In this document: positions 35,878 through 47,910 of the stretch, one piece after another | How positions within the stretch are numbered: the first letter of the stretch is position 1 | Layout of the letters: each line of letters opens with the position of its first letter | Origin: Polytrichum commune | Lineage: Eukaryota; Streptophyta; Polytrichopsida; Polytrichales; Polytrichaceae | Direction: 5' to 3' | DNA: 64,000 nucleotides | Assembly (NCBI GenBank): GCA_950295325.1 | Contig: OX485804.1 | Span: 15,440,001 to 15,504,000 of the forward strand | Made by a program: the position numbers and the translations under genes | The notes under the pieces: model-generated | The model's database searches: none | What the model saw: the letters and a program-made list of their open reading frames with translations, nothing else | Told to the model about the DNA's origin: nothing

Positions 35878-36294
35878 GGGCGTCCCCACCAGACCGGGCA
35901 TAGGGCATGCCAACGCCAAAAATGGGGCATCTTGGGTTCTTAGGTGGCAGTACCGGCATAAATTGAGCCCCACCAATGTCCGGTCCGGCATAATTTAGAA
36001 CCGGCCCGGGTATAGTAAAGGCCTTCCCCCGCCATAAATGGTTCATATGGCGACCCTCCTCCGGCCTGCCAAGAGATTACTTTAATATCAGATACTCCGA
36101 TATCCTACTTTATCCCATGTCAGATAATAGGTGTTGTTGTCTTATTGATTGCTTCCTAATTATACCGGGGGTATGCCTAGGCTTTTGTGGTCTTTGACTC
36201 AAGATGAGCTGCCCCGCCCAAGATGGAGGGCTCCCCAAAGGTATAAAATATTATATACTCTATTTGGCGTGTACCCGGTCTGGTGGGGACGCCC
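35878..36294. mobile_element. Tourist-like MITE (PIF/Harbinger type), 417 bp
   Basis: The terminal inverted repeats GGGCGTCCCCACCAGACCGGG and its complement CCCGGTCTGGTGGGGACGCCC lie at the two ends, flanked on both sides by TAA (35875-35877 and 36295-36297), the 3-bp target duplication of PIF/Harbinger elements. The interior is non-coding. Confidence 0.8.
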
Positions 36295-36848
36295 TAACAT
36301 CTACAAACTTTTCACAAAAATATAGTTGTGGATGAAGATGGGTAGGGTTTAAGGGCATTGAGACACATATATCATGCATTGTCAAGCATACATTATACCT
36401 TCTAAACTCCCAATAGCCAATCATATGTGTAAAGCAATTTTGCGACGACGAGAAAAGAGGTCTTTCTAGATCGGATTGTTTTTTGGTTTGTTTGAAAGGG
36501 AAGACCACCAACCTATTGCCAAAGTGAAGCTAACGTCAAAGTGAAGTGAGAAGAAGGGGAAGACGGACCCCGAACGCATCACACCGCGACATAAAAGAGT
36601 AACAAAAAGATCCGGACCCACCGAGAATTTCTAAAGCAGAATTGTTGCTTTGATTACTATTATGTCTGTTGCACAGTTCTCGGGATAGGTGGATAGAAAT
36701 CCATCCACCAGTGATCTACACTACTAATGAAACTTGCTTTTCCATCTTATAAGCCTTCACCCTATTCACCTTCACATTTATTAAGAGATATTGCCTTGCC
36801 GTTGACTGACCTAAAATGCCCACCATTCTATCTCTTCCACCTATGATT
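36295..36848. other. No feature seen
   Basis: No homology or repeat structure was recognised between the two element clusters. Confidence 0.35.
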
Positions 36849-37312
36849 GGGGAGAACCGGCAGTTAGTTACAGATGAACCGGTTGAGTTTAAGAAATAAC
36901 CGGTTGAAGTTCAAGACTGCAAGAAATTTACCAATCATTTTAGAGGAATTTATAGAAGAATATACCCCAATTTAATAAAGGAAAACCGAAGGATGTCGAC
37001 ATGTAACCGGTTGGACTTGCGAACATTAGGATCTCAACCGATTATGCTCAAAAATCTCCTCGGTCACTGTCTCCTGCAGTCTTCAATGGTGATTTTTAAT
37101 TATTAATTAAATCATAAAAGTTGTGTCTGGGGAGATTTTTTGGCATAATTAGTTAATATTCTAGTCCAACCAGATACATGTTGACATCTTTGGTTTTTCT
37201 TTATTAGATTGGGGTATATTTTACTACTTCCTCTAAAATGATCAGTAATTTTCTTGAAGTTATTGAACTCCAACATGCTATTTCTCAAACTCAACCAGCT
37301 CATCTGTAACTA
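36849..37312. mobile_element. ACCGGTT foldback element with arms of about 190-220 bp
   Basis: The left arm (36849 to about 37075) and right arm (about 37125-37312) are reverse complements with some divergence: AGTTAGTTACAGATGAACC against CATCTGTAACTAA, plus matching CATTTTAGAGGAA and TATACCCCAAT blocks. The left arm keeps ACCGGTT motifs that the right arm has largely lost. It is directly followed by the MITE at 37314. Confidence 0.7.
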
Positions 37313-37313
37313 A

Positions 37314-37814
37314 GGGCCACTTCACACAGTAGAGTGAGATCCCATGACCATTACACTTCAAGCACTCTCATTGGTGGAAAAAGGTGGAGTCGGACCAAGT
37401 TCGCTTCACACTACGCTTGAGGGACCAACGGAGTGAGTGCATGCAAGATGGATGTAAAGCCTACATTGATTCCTACATGGCATCAAAATGGATCATGTTT
37501 CATGGTCCCTTGGACTATTTTCAAAAACCACCTCTTGCAGGTAGGCTTAACACAAAACCAAGAGACCATGGCACTCCGAACACTCACAACCGTTGGTGTA
37601 TTCTATTTTATCATGTGTGAGGACCCGCGTGAATAGAAATTCATTGAAATAGCATTTGGTTGAGGGCCTGATCACATATGACTTCACACTACACTTGAGG
37701 ATCCATGACCACACTACATGATTTTGGAGGTGTGTTGGGACGGCATTTGGACACTTTCTTTTGAGCTCTCATAATTTCATGGTCACGGCTCTTGGCTCAT
37801 GTGTGAAGTGGCCC
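37314..37814. mobile_element. Tourist-like MITE, 501 bp
   Basis: It has perfect terminal inverted repeats GGGCCACTTCACAC / GTGTGAAGTGGCCC, flanked by TAA at 37311-37313 and 37815-37817. Subterminal CTTCACACTA motifs recur inside. It belongs to the same superfamily as the element at 35878 but to a different family. Confidence 0.8.
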
Positions 37815-37817
37815 TAA

Positions 37818-39765
37818 GCAGCCAATTTCTCCCCCTTTTGTGAGTCACTCAACTTCACTTAACTTACCAAGAGATCACGGAAGTTGACAATGCTATTTCA
37901 GGTGACTTGGCATCCACATTCAACACAGGATACTGTATTATACACACAGTTCAACATTTGCATGAAGTTTCTATGTATTTCTACTGAAGGCTTCAAAGGT
38001 TTTGACTCAGACAGAAATTTGGGGATTGTCAACCTTTCATGTTCAATCTGGCCAATCAATGACATAAACACATAGTTTCACTAAATACACCCTAAAACTC
38101 CCTAATAGCAGCCCCAGTAATGTCACCCACTCTTTAATATCCCGAACCCCTAGGGAATAGATATTCTCATTACAAATCTCACTCCTTATTGTCACATCTC
38201 TCTCCCTTATAGAGTAGAGGCACCTACAACTGATCGCTTAAGAGATTCTATGCCATATTTGGAGAAGTACAAGGGGGTGTAATTTTTTAATGTATGAAGA
38301 TAGAAATCAAGAGGACTACAAACAATCTAGTAATTTAATCCCTTAAGTCAAAATTATTCTGATTTTTTTAAGCCAAAAGTTGGCCCAAACATATTACCAA
38401 TGTTTAGAGTTTGCCATAACCGCTCATTTTAACTGCTCATTCCTTCTCACTGTAACACTCAAAACCAAGACATGTGTCATAGCATTATTGGTTCCAGTCT
38501 TATCAAAATTTAGTTCGAGCCTTATCAAAATTCCGGTATTCTATAGGTTGTTGATGGGGTCCTAGTTGGGAATAGGCACCTCTGCTATACAATGGATTTT
38601 GTCATCGATGCAAACCACTAAAGAAGTCAACCCACACCCTCACATGCATTGTACCACGTGTTTGCACTTCTCGAATTGGATCAATATTTTAAGGGGTTTG
38701 GTGATCGTTGGTGTGCCGGGGTTTTGGTGATGCAAAGGAGGGGTTAAGGTTCTATAGTTTTGAGGTAGTTGGTGAGGAAGCTTGGATTGATCAAGTGTAG
38801 GGAAAACATGAAGCTCCATACTTGTCCTAGAAAACGTGCAAGATTCCAACAACATGTGTTTATTTTATTTTATTTTTCCAATTGCAGTAGTCACGCGTGA
38901 TTTTACATTTGCAAAATAATTGATTGTGGGGATTTCGGCGAAGAGAAATTGTGTTCTATTGTACAGCTAGTGCAAAAAGTGCTTAATTGCCAGACACTCC
39001 TTTGTACGAAATTGGTAAGCGTGGGAAGCAAAACCTTAAATATCGCCAATCGATTCATCATGGAGCTCAGAGATAATGGGAGCGAGAACTTGGCAATTTG
39101 CGAAACCGTGAATTTCAAGCTCCACATAAACCTCCTACACGTTTAGGGGGTTGTACACCATTTCCTACTTCAAGGGTTTTAGCATTCAGGCAAGTCTAGA
39201 TTCTAACGCCAACAACGATATGGCGTTACTCCTCGAATATAGAATACATGAGTGCAAAATCCTTGTGGAAGAAACTTGAATTCATGATTTCGCATAACAT
39301 CCATCGCGGCAAATGATTCATATTTTTGTGATATTCCAACAACGAGATTCATGAGGCGAGAGTTAGAGGTGGCAACCATGTTGGGCAACGTTTCAGGGCT
39401 TAGCATGTCTTCATAAAGAGAGAATCATCATCGTCGTTATCCACAGTGATCTAAACTTGCTCCTTCAAATTTCCCACACTCCCTACCGCAGGGAGTGTGG
39501 CAAGTTGTTTTGATTGCATCCTCACAACGCTCTCCATCTTGTATTCTTATCTCACTCAAGAAGATCAGTACCAGTACATCATTAGGTGTAGATTTGGACA
39601 AACCAACCCATACACCCGTTCCTTATTAAACGCCTAAACCCTTGCCTCCAAGAAACCAGTGTACGGGTTGGTTCGCCCCAGCCATTAGGTCTACCACTTC
39701 ATAATGTTACGAAGGTGATAAGAGCACTCCAGGGGTAAAACTCATCACATAAGTAGGCTGCGTTC
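37818..39765. other. No supported gene
   Basis: Short open frames only, none with recognisable homology. No repeat structure of note was found. Confidence 0.35.
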
Positions 39766-39965
39766 CAGACTCCCTGGTGAGAAGTTACCATAGAACTCAA
39801 AAATATAATAATCCAATCATGTTGCTTCTAAGTTACCATAGAAGGTAAACAGTTAAAAATCCAATCCAATCCAATCCAATCCTCGTGCTTCTAAGTGACC
39901 ATAGAAGGTAAGAAAGAACAGATGAAATCCAATCCTGGTGGTTCTAATAAGTTACTGTGGTCAGG
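39766..39965. repeat. Short tandem repeat array, about three units
   Basis: AAGTTACCATAGAA / TTCTAAGTGACCATAGAAGG units alternate with AATCCAATC runs, including four consecutive AATCC units near 39860-39880. Confidence 0.55.
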
Positions 39966-40217
39966 GCAGCCACAGACTCCAGATAACTGGGAGTGTCTGG
40001 CTATGGAATTTAACAAGGGCTTGGAGATGGTCACATGATGTGGAGCCAGGCTTACCACATGTTTGTTAATAGGGCAGTGCTACAAAATTCACCGCTTTGG
40101 GCTGGCCCCTACCCCACCATAATCTCTGGCCCCTACCACAACTTCTCGGGCTCTAAACGAAGACATTTCTATTCTAGCTTTTTGCTTTCTTTCTTTCTTT
40201 CTTTTGATCTCTTCTTT

Positions 40218-40236
40218 GGGGGGGGGGGGGGGGGGG
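40218..40236 (+). repeat. Homopolymer run of 19 G
   Basis: It is followed by AGGGAGGGGGGG, and a (CTTT)n-like pyrimidine stretch precedes it. It could form a G-quadruplex; the exact length in an assembly is unreliable. Confidence 0.7.
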
Positions 40237-40639
40237 AGGGAGGGGGGTTTGTCCCAAAATTTGTTCGAAAGGACCCACTTTAAGGAATTTGCCGCAACCT
40301 TACGGGGGTCATTTTCATATAAAGACTCTTTTATATGTTTCGGAAATGTTGGTAGGGTCCAGCTCAAAGAGATGGGCGTCTAGACTTATCGTAGAAGAAA
40401 GTAATATAGATTAGAATAATATCAGTGCTTTTTATTTGCACCGACGTGAATGAGAGCATGTTCTTCCTTACCATGATCATGTTTTACCAAGTGACAGGGT
40501 AGGCACACTCCTGACCTTCTACATGTGGGCTCCGTTAAATCATAGTTTCAAGGGGGAAAGGGAGGGGGTGTTTGTGAGCTTTTGATGAATTAGGTGTGGG
40601 TTCATGGGAGCAAGTCAACTGTTGTCGAGCTTCCTTTTA

Positions 40640-41078
40640 TTTAGGACAAGGTATGTGAGGAATTCTATGGCTAACTTGCTCCAGAGATTTTCAAGTAGGT
40701 TTTAGTTCGGTAGCTTTCACACATGTTCATAGTTTTATCCACCATGCAATGAATGTTGGATAATTTTTGTCCCTTCCCCAAATGCCTTACTACTCATTTA
40801 TCTTACCATTGGTTTTTGTTAATGAAGGTCCTCATGCCCTCGTAGCTAAGACTAAAAGCAACCAATCACAAGAGCGGGAGGTGACACTTTTAAAGGTCCT
40901 ATATTCTTGCCTCGTGTCTAGGTACCGATGGGAGGGTCCGTGCTTGAGGCTTATAAATCCTCCACTTTTAAACCATGCCACATCATTAGCCAACTAGGCT
41001 CGGCACTAGAAAATGTCAATGGTGTGAAGGCCGTTTTTAGAACCAAGTTTTAGGCTTAGCTAAAGATAGGTGGGGTAG
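40640..41078. mobile_element. Family F3 element, copy 2 (5' part missing)
   Basis: It matches copy 1 from the CAGAGATTTTC.AGTAGGTTTTAG block to TTAGGCTTAGCTAAAG. The left end seen in copies 1 and 3 is not recognisable. Confidence 0.55.
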
Positions 41079-41139
41079 GGGGCATTATATACATACACTT
41101 CTATGGACGAATGGTTATGATTGAAATGGCATAAAGTAC

Positions 41140-41667
41140 TCTTATGCCCCCTTCCCACCGGACTTTACCAAATAACCTAGTCTTTCCTAAAAACCGGGTA
41201 AAGCTCCCTCGGTTATAGCGGAGGCATCCGGCTATCTCAATGCACCTACAAGAACTTGTTCCGGAGATTTTCGAGAAGGTTTTAGTTGAGTAGTTTTCAC
41301 ACATGTTCATTGTTTTGTCTACCAAGCAGTGAATGGTGGATAGTTTTTGTCCCATCCCCAAATGCCTTACTACTCGTCTATCTTACCATTGGTTTTTGCT
41401 GATGAAGCTCCTCCTGCCCTCATAGCTAAGACTAAAAGCAACCAATCATAAGGGCGAGTGAGGCGACACTTTTAAAGGTCCTACATTCTTGCCTCATATC
41501 TAGGTACGGATGGGAGGGTCGGTGCTTGAGGCTTAAAACCTCCACTTTAAACCCATGCCACATCATTTGCCAACTAAGCTCGGGACTAGATAGTGTCGAT
41601 GATGCGAAGACCTTGTTTTTAGAACCAACTTTCAGGCATAGCTAAAGTCAAGTGAGAAGGGGGAATT
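41140..41667. mobile_element. Family F3 element, copy 3
   Basis: The ends TTATGCCCCCTTCCCACCGG and CAAGTGAGAAGGGGGAATTA are imperfect inverted repeats. The interior is collinear with copies 1 and 2. Confidence 0.6.
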
Positions 41668-41942
41668 AGACATATAGTGCATATTCTCTTGTAACTTATT
41701 AAAAAAATTAGTTGCATGCAGGTTGTGTTTTTTGGGGAAAGTACACACTTTTGGTTATGAAAGTGTTATGTGGATGACGAATACATGGTTGTCTTTTGGC
41801 AGGCTTTCACAAAGCAAATATCTGTATTTATATTTATTGGACCACATTGTTTCTCGAGTCATTCTCAAATAGGATTATCATCATATTATCCTAGTTTTGT
41901 CCACCAATTGTCTTTTTTGGCAATGTATGTGTCTCTCATACC

Positions 41943-42171
41943 AGGGCCACACCGAAATACTCAGCAGCTCCAGTCACCAAAAAGCCCAACCCTACATATT
42001 CTCCGGAAATACAGGGCTGGGATTTCAGATGGCTAGAGCTACTGGAATGCTCATCTGAATACCCGCCTGCTTCTAGCCACTCCAGTAGCTCTAGCCATCT
42101 AAAATCCCAGTCCTGTATTTCCGGAGAATACGTAGGGCTGGGCTTTTTGGTGACGCTTTTTAGTGTGGCCC
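41943..42171. mobile_element. Foldback MITE, 229 bp, nearly a perfect palindrome
   Basis: The arms start AGGGCCACAC and end GTGTGGCCC. Both contain CACCAAAAAGCCCA, CTCCGGAAATACAGG and AGATGGCTAGAGCTACTGGA or their complements, with almost no loop. The target duplication is not clear. Confidence 0.7.
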
Positions 42172-42232
42172 TAGTATCAACATCGCAAACTATGCACTTA
42201 CACGCATTCTTCAATTTGGACACGTCTTTTGT

Positions 42233-43987
42233 TGTGAGGCCAAACCCACCACCCTTAAGCGTCCTAGTCCGGATGATGGGTTTGTGAATCACATGTGTAG
42301 TATCAAATCTCAATGATATAATAAGTATCCTTCATCTAAGTGAACTCCCTAGTTCTAAAGTTCATGATGTTTTATTAATACTTGTTTCTTGGACAAATGA
42401 GGCCTTAGCCTTCTCCAAGGTCCATCCCGCGGCTTTGGCCACGCATCCCCGTAAAGACATCCCCCTAGCACCCTTAATCTTTACTTCCTTTACCTTGCCA
42501 TTGCTAGGATCAACCACATTCCCCATTCTTGAACAAGTAACTTATTTTGACCAATAAGATGCAAGTGTTTAAAAACACTGTCCTTGATGATCTACCCCAA
42601 TCACATTTACTAGCAAGCCACGTCTCACGCTAACTAGCCTAATAAACCTAACACTTACATACGTGCTAGAATAATCTAAATTGCATAACTTGACCTATAC
42701 TTAGTTTTAAGCCCTTAAGCTGCCCCGGTAGCCACTAATTCGGTTTGTCCCAACTGCTCCAGTAGCACTAATTCGGTTGGTTCCAGCTGCTTAGTAGCCT
42801 AATTCCATTGGTCCCAGCTGCTCCAGTAGAACTAGTTCAGTTGTCTCAGCTGCTCCAGTAGCACTAATTCGGTTGGTCCCAACTGCTCCAGTAGAATTAG
42901 TTCAGTTGTCTCGGCTGCTCCAGTAGCACTAATCAGGTTGGTCACAGCTGCTTAGTAGCCTAATTCCGTTGGTTCCAGCTGCTCCAGTAGAACTAGTTCA
43001 GTTGTCTCAGCTGCTCCAGTAGAACTAGTTTAGGTTGGTCACAGTTGCTTAGTAGCCTAATTCCGTTGGTTCCAGCTGCTCCAGTAGAACTAGTTCAGTT
43101 GTCTCGGCTGCTCCAGTAGCACTAATTCGGTTGGTCCCAGCTGCTCCAGTAGAATTAGTTCAATTGTCTCGGCTGCTCCAGTAGCACTAATCAGGTTGGT
43201 CACAGCTGCTTAGTAGCCTAATTCCGTTGGTTCCAGCTGCTCCAGTAGAACTAGTTCAGTTTGGCCCTTAGCTATGGTTGAACAGAAATTTAATCAATTC
43301 TACAAACCATTCTCAACTCCTAGTATCTAATCTAACATCCCTCTAATCTATTAACTAATACTTAATCTATCCTACTAATGCCCTCAAGTTAACCCCTAAT
43401 CACAAGTGTTTATCTTAGTCATTCTAAGGGGGACCCCCCGCATGAGAGAGATTGAGAGAGAGAGAGCTTAACTAACTACCTTCACTACAACTAGTAACCC
43501 ACCTACGTGGCTCAAGCTCTTAAGAGCTTGCTCTCTTGAGAGCGATTGATGGGGAGAGATGAAAATGAGAGAGAAAACACCTTAAGTAGTAAAGAGGGAG
43601 AGAGGGAGAGAGGGAGAGAGAGGTGAGGATAGGGTGAGAGGATTAGCACCTCCAATCACAATCCCTTAACCTTCACCTCTAAAGTAGGGACTAATCCCCT
43701 TCCACCAAGCTTCCTTCTTCCTAAACTAACAAGGTGGATCCAAAAGTGGGCATTTAACCCGTGGAGCTCGCCTTGCCTCACCTTACCCCTTACTCACATA
43801 ATCAAGGCATTCTCTTATCGAAATCAAACCTTGAAATAATCACACAACACCACCTAATGCCTAAAGTTAAATCCACACCACACTTCACTCTTTTTATGTT
43901 TTGTGACTAATCATAATACCTCAAAGTCAAACTAAAATTGGTCTCGAAGAGTTAATCACCACATGTGGGCACCATTTTGGGCTCACA
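42233..43987 (-). mobile_element. Old solo LTR, minus orientation, same family as the LTRs at 46-63 kb
   Basis: On the minus strand it opens TGTGAGCCCAAAATGGTGCC and closes GGTGGGTTTGGCCTCACA, matching both ends of the 1.86-kb LTRs. It is flanked by a perfect 5-bp direct repeat TTTGT (42228-42232 and 43988-43992). No internal domain is present, so it is a solo LTR. The interior is strongly diverged and carries an expanded minisatellite. Confidence 0.8.
42719..43265. repeat. Minisatellite inside the solo LTR
   Basis: Units of about 30-36 bp (GCTGCTCCAGTAGNACTA plus a GTTGGTCCCA or GTTGTCTCGG variant) repeat for about 545 bp, with higher-order blocks near 42900, 43030 and 43200. It occupies the same relative position as the GGAGCTGGGTT array of the younger LTRs. 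Confidence 0.75.
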
Positions 43988-43992
43988 TTTGT

Positions 43993-46052
43993 CCATCCCG
44001 GACCACAAGCAATATGGTTCTTATCTCCCTCATATCCTTGGAATCTACACAGCTCATGAGTCATGGCGTCTAGGTGAATTCATATATTGTGCATGAAGGG
44101 GCTTAGGTAAAACCAAACCTTGTGTGTCATTTTTAGAATCAACCAAACTAAAGTTATGAGAACTACACTATTGAATAAGTTATTGCATTTTCACCTTCCT
44201 CATACACAAGGTAACCCGGCTACCACGACACTCTAGCCCACTTTCACGACAATGCTATGTGCAATTAGGTTGCCCACTCTATTTTCAAACTATTGACCAA
44301 CTTTGAATTTTGCGAAAGAAAATATCATAATCAACTCAAAAATACACTGATCTACAAAGTCAGGTAATTTACGTTGACAAATTTTATATCAAGAAAAGTC
44401 TACATGTTTTAGAAGACAGTGCAAGTGGTGTGCAAGTAGGTGATATTGAACAATAAATAGTCTAGAATGTGTTTAAAATATGATAAACTACATTAAATTG
44501 ATTTTTCTATAATTTCTTGTAATGGTGCCTTCAATTTTATAATAAATATAAGTAATATGAAATAAAATTCCAACTTTAAGATATGTCAGGTCATGAAATT
44601 TACATCCAAAACCATATTTAGCCATTGCTTTTGAGCATCACTTTTAATGTTAAGTTTTGAGGATCTCATCTTGATATTCTATATTTCAATATTTAACACA
44701 ACATTAGAGGTCACCATGGGAAGAAAAAAATGAAACAACACTTTGCTATTACTTTTAGGCATTTGACCAAAAACATTTATGGTTGTAATTTACTAGAGCA
44801 TTTTTTTGGTGCATGTAGTTAGCTTTTTGGTTACAAACAAAACCCCGGGAAACACTCAGGGAAGACTTAAAAGGTGATTTGTACAACGTCTAGGTGTCTT
44901 AGATAAGATTTATTAGGGAAAATACAAGGTTATATCACTTCATTTTGGACTAGGATTGTCAATTGATTCACGGGTAAGGGATAAAAACTCTAAAAAACAC
45001 TCAATGTCAGTGCATGCAAATGTGACAGTCTCTCGTCTCACTCTAATTTCCCAGGCAATTGTTTGGCAGTGAGTTCATTTTACTTGGACCAAGTGCGGTG
45101 CACAAGCATAGGCACAGCCATAGTCCATAGCCTGATATGACGTAATCCAACATCGTCTCTTTACCAAGGTCGTGGGCACCTTGATCTTGTCCATTGTCTA
45201 TTCCTTAATTATTTCCATGAATTATAATGTAAATCATCAATACGAACCCATATTCATATCTCACTTATATTACCAAATCATAGGGAAACAGCAAAGTATA
45301 AGGTTTTTAGTCTTAAAGGTTACTTTGTCCATTATTATCAATCTTCAATAAAATTGAGGCTTACTCGATCATAGTCACGTCTATTCCTTCATCTCCTTGA
45401 GACTGTCGCCCGTCATGATCTCCGTTATCCTCTCGGCTTCTCTACAGACGATTGACCTTTTCTTTCCTCGCCGCTCGAAGGGTTGAACGGATCATAACCT
45501 GTACTTACTTAACTCATAAAGTAAACCCAAGGATCATCAAGATTACAAAATTACCATGATAAGCATCACAGATTGTATGTTTTTTTCCATTACTGAAGCT
45601 CCTTACTGAAATACATTGATGGTGCATTTTCTTACAATTACGATTGAATTAATAATATGCTTTAAATGAGTGGTGGGAATGAAATGTAATCAACTCCTAC
45701 AGATTCAAAGAGAATTCTCCACATGCACTCTCAATTGTTTCTCAATTAGGGTGATCCGAATAATCATGAGTTGTTCCATTATTCTGTTATCAATCTCACA
45801 AGTGTAGAATAACATCCTGCAATCGAAATTACTCAAGACCATTGTCTTCCCAATTTATCTGATTCAAGTCCATTTGAGAGGCTATGGTCTACCATTATAA
45901 TGAACTCCATAATTTACTGTAAGCAATCCCAACACTTTCCCTAAGGTGGATATCAATTTCGAATACTCTAACTTTTATTTCAGAGGTACAAATCGATTCC
46001 CAATACATGCAGACTTAAAGTATCCAAGATTTCACAACATTACATCAACTAT
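43993..46052. other. No supported gene; host of the solo LTR at 46053
   Basis: AT-rich sequence with no coding homology. Before the LTR insertion its right end was probably continuous with the sequence at 47911, as the ACTAT target duplication shows. Confidence 0.4.
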
Positions 46053-47910
46053 TGTGAGCCCAAAAGGGTGCCCACATTTAGTCTTAGACCCTTGAAACGT
46101 TAGTTGATGCACTTTGAAGTAGCATGTTACTTCACAAAAATATAAAAAGAGTGAAATGTTAGTCTTAGAAGTACCATGTTGTAAGAGGCTAGGATGTGAG
46201 TTGTTATTGTGTTTTTACCTTCGGAAGGATTTGAGTGAATGAGGATAGGTAAGGAGAACTTGGATTGAGTAGTTAGTGAGTAGGCTAGTACAAATGGATG
46301 GAGACAACCAAAGTGACTCAAGAGGCAAGTGCATTCGAATTGGGATGAATGGAGGATCACATGGAGCGCACAAGTGGACCACCTCATCATGGCCACTTAA
46401 TGGGGAAGGCCCAAGGAAGAATGCAAGGTGGAGGATAAGCAAATTCTCAAAGCACCAATCAAATCACGAGTTAAGCATCGTGGTTTGAATTAAGTGGTGA
46501 GCGACGATTTGGGAAAGTAAGGGGAGAAAGTTATGGCGGCGGAAAGCGAAGGAGGCTAAGTTTGGGTTGAAGCATCCCAAGTTTGGTAAAGTGTGGTAGG
46601 TAGAAAGCCAAGGCTAGTTAAATGTTCGAATTAGGATCCTTGTTGATCATTTGAGGGAGGAAGGCTTAGAAGATAGGATTGGCGCCTACTAAGTAGGAGG
46701 AAATCTCAAGGGCTTATCGTGAGCCTTGAGGGTGCTCACCCCCTCAAGCTTACTATATAATCCCTCATTCTTCCCTCACTCATCCTCTCTTTCTTTTGTG
46801 CTCCAAGGCACCCCACGAGTTATAAGTGTGGGTGTGGGAAGCCATATTGGAGCACATGTGTGTGCTTAGTTTTTAGTTTGAGAGCCAAGGCTTGTTAGCC
46901 TTGAAGAGGGCTTGACCTCTTGGTAGAATTAGTGTTGACGTGAAGGATTTTAAAGTTAATTCATGATTCCAATTTGTGGTACTTTAAGTTCATGTTTTGA
47001 ATACACGTGGTTGCAAGTTCCATGTTTAAGAGTTGAGCACTTGATGTTGTGATGAGTGCAAAAATATACTTGTGTGGATTAGTTAGTCTTAGTGAAGTTA
47101 GGAAATTCTCTCTCCCCCTCTCCTCTCTAGGATTTTAGGATTTTAGGATTAGAGAAGAATTGTGTGATTAGAAAGGGGTTGTTAGTAGAATTAGGGAAAT
47201 TAGGTAGGAAGATTAGTTAAGGGCTTGAATAATTAGTGAGGTAGTTGGGGATTACAACTACAAAGTTGTGGGTTCATGAAGGAGCTGGGTTTATGAAGGA
47301 GCTGGGTTTGTTTAGTTAGAAAGTAAAGAGCTGGGTTTATGAAGGACCTGGGTTTGTTTAGTTAGAAGCTAAGGAGCTGGGTTCATGAAGGAGCTGGGTT
47401 TATGAAGGAGCTGGGTTTGTTTAGTTAGAAGCTAAGGAGCTGGGTTCATGAAGGAGCTGGGTTTGTTTAGTTAGAAGCTAAGAAGCTGGGTTTATGAAGG
47501 AGCTAGGTTTATGTAATTAGAAAGTAAAGAGATGGGTTCATGAAGGAGCTTAGTAGATAGCCTACCTAATTAGCTCATAGACAAGTAGTTAGTTACATTA
47601 TGCTAGTTAGTGTTATGGTGGCTTTCACAAGTAAATGTATTTGAGATTGACTATAGAGAATAGTGTTTTTTTTAACACTTGCATCCTCTCTTTAAAAATA
47701 AACCACGTGCACAACTTAATGGAGAATGTGGAGCACTCTCGCGATGGCAAGACAAAGGAAGCAAAGACCAAAGTTAAATCCAAAACCACTTGAAGGGTGA
47801 ACCTTGCACTATGGACTCATCCAAGTCCAAATCCAATACCGCGGAGGAATGTGAGCCCAAACCCACTACTCGGACTACGGACGCTTAAGGGTGGGGGGTT
47901 TGGCCTCACA
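46053..47910 (+). mobile_element. LTR1: solo LTR, 1858 bp, with 5-bp target duplication
   Basis: It has TGTGAG..CTCACA ends and ACTAT immediately on both sides (46048-46052, 47911-47915). A TATATAA box at 46754-46760 and a CT-rich stretch mark the likely U3/R promoter in plus orientation. A GGAGCTGGGTT-type tandem array lies at about 47270-47560. No primer-binding site follows, so no internal domain belongs to it. The open frames inside are chance. Confidence 0.85.

Noticed and set aside
42719-43265. CRISPR-like array
   Set aside because: The repeats are contiguous variants without unique spacers, inside a plant LTR; it is a minisatellite.
46127-46488. Repeated open frames (89, 75 and 70 codons) seen in each LTR as genes
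   Set aside because: They recur only because the LTR is repeated; overlapping frames on both strands, no homology.
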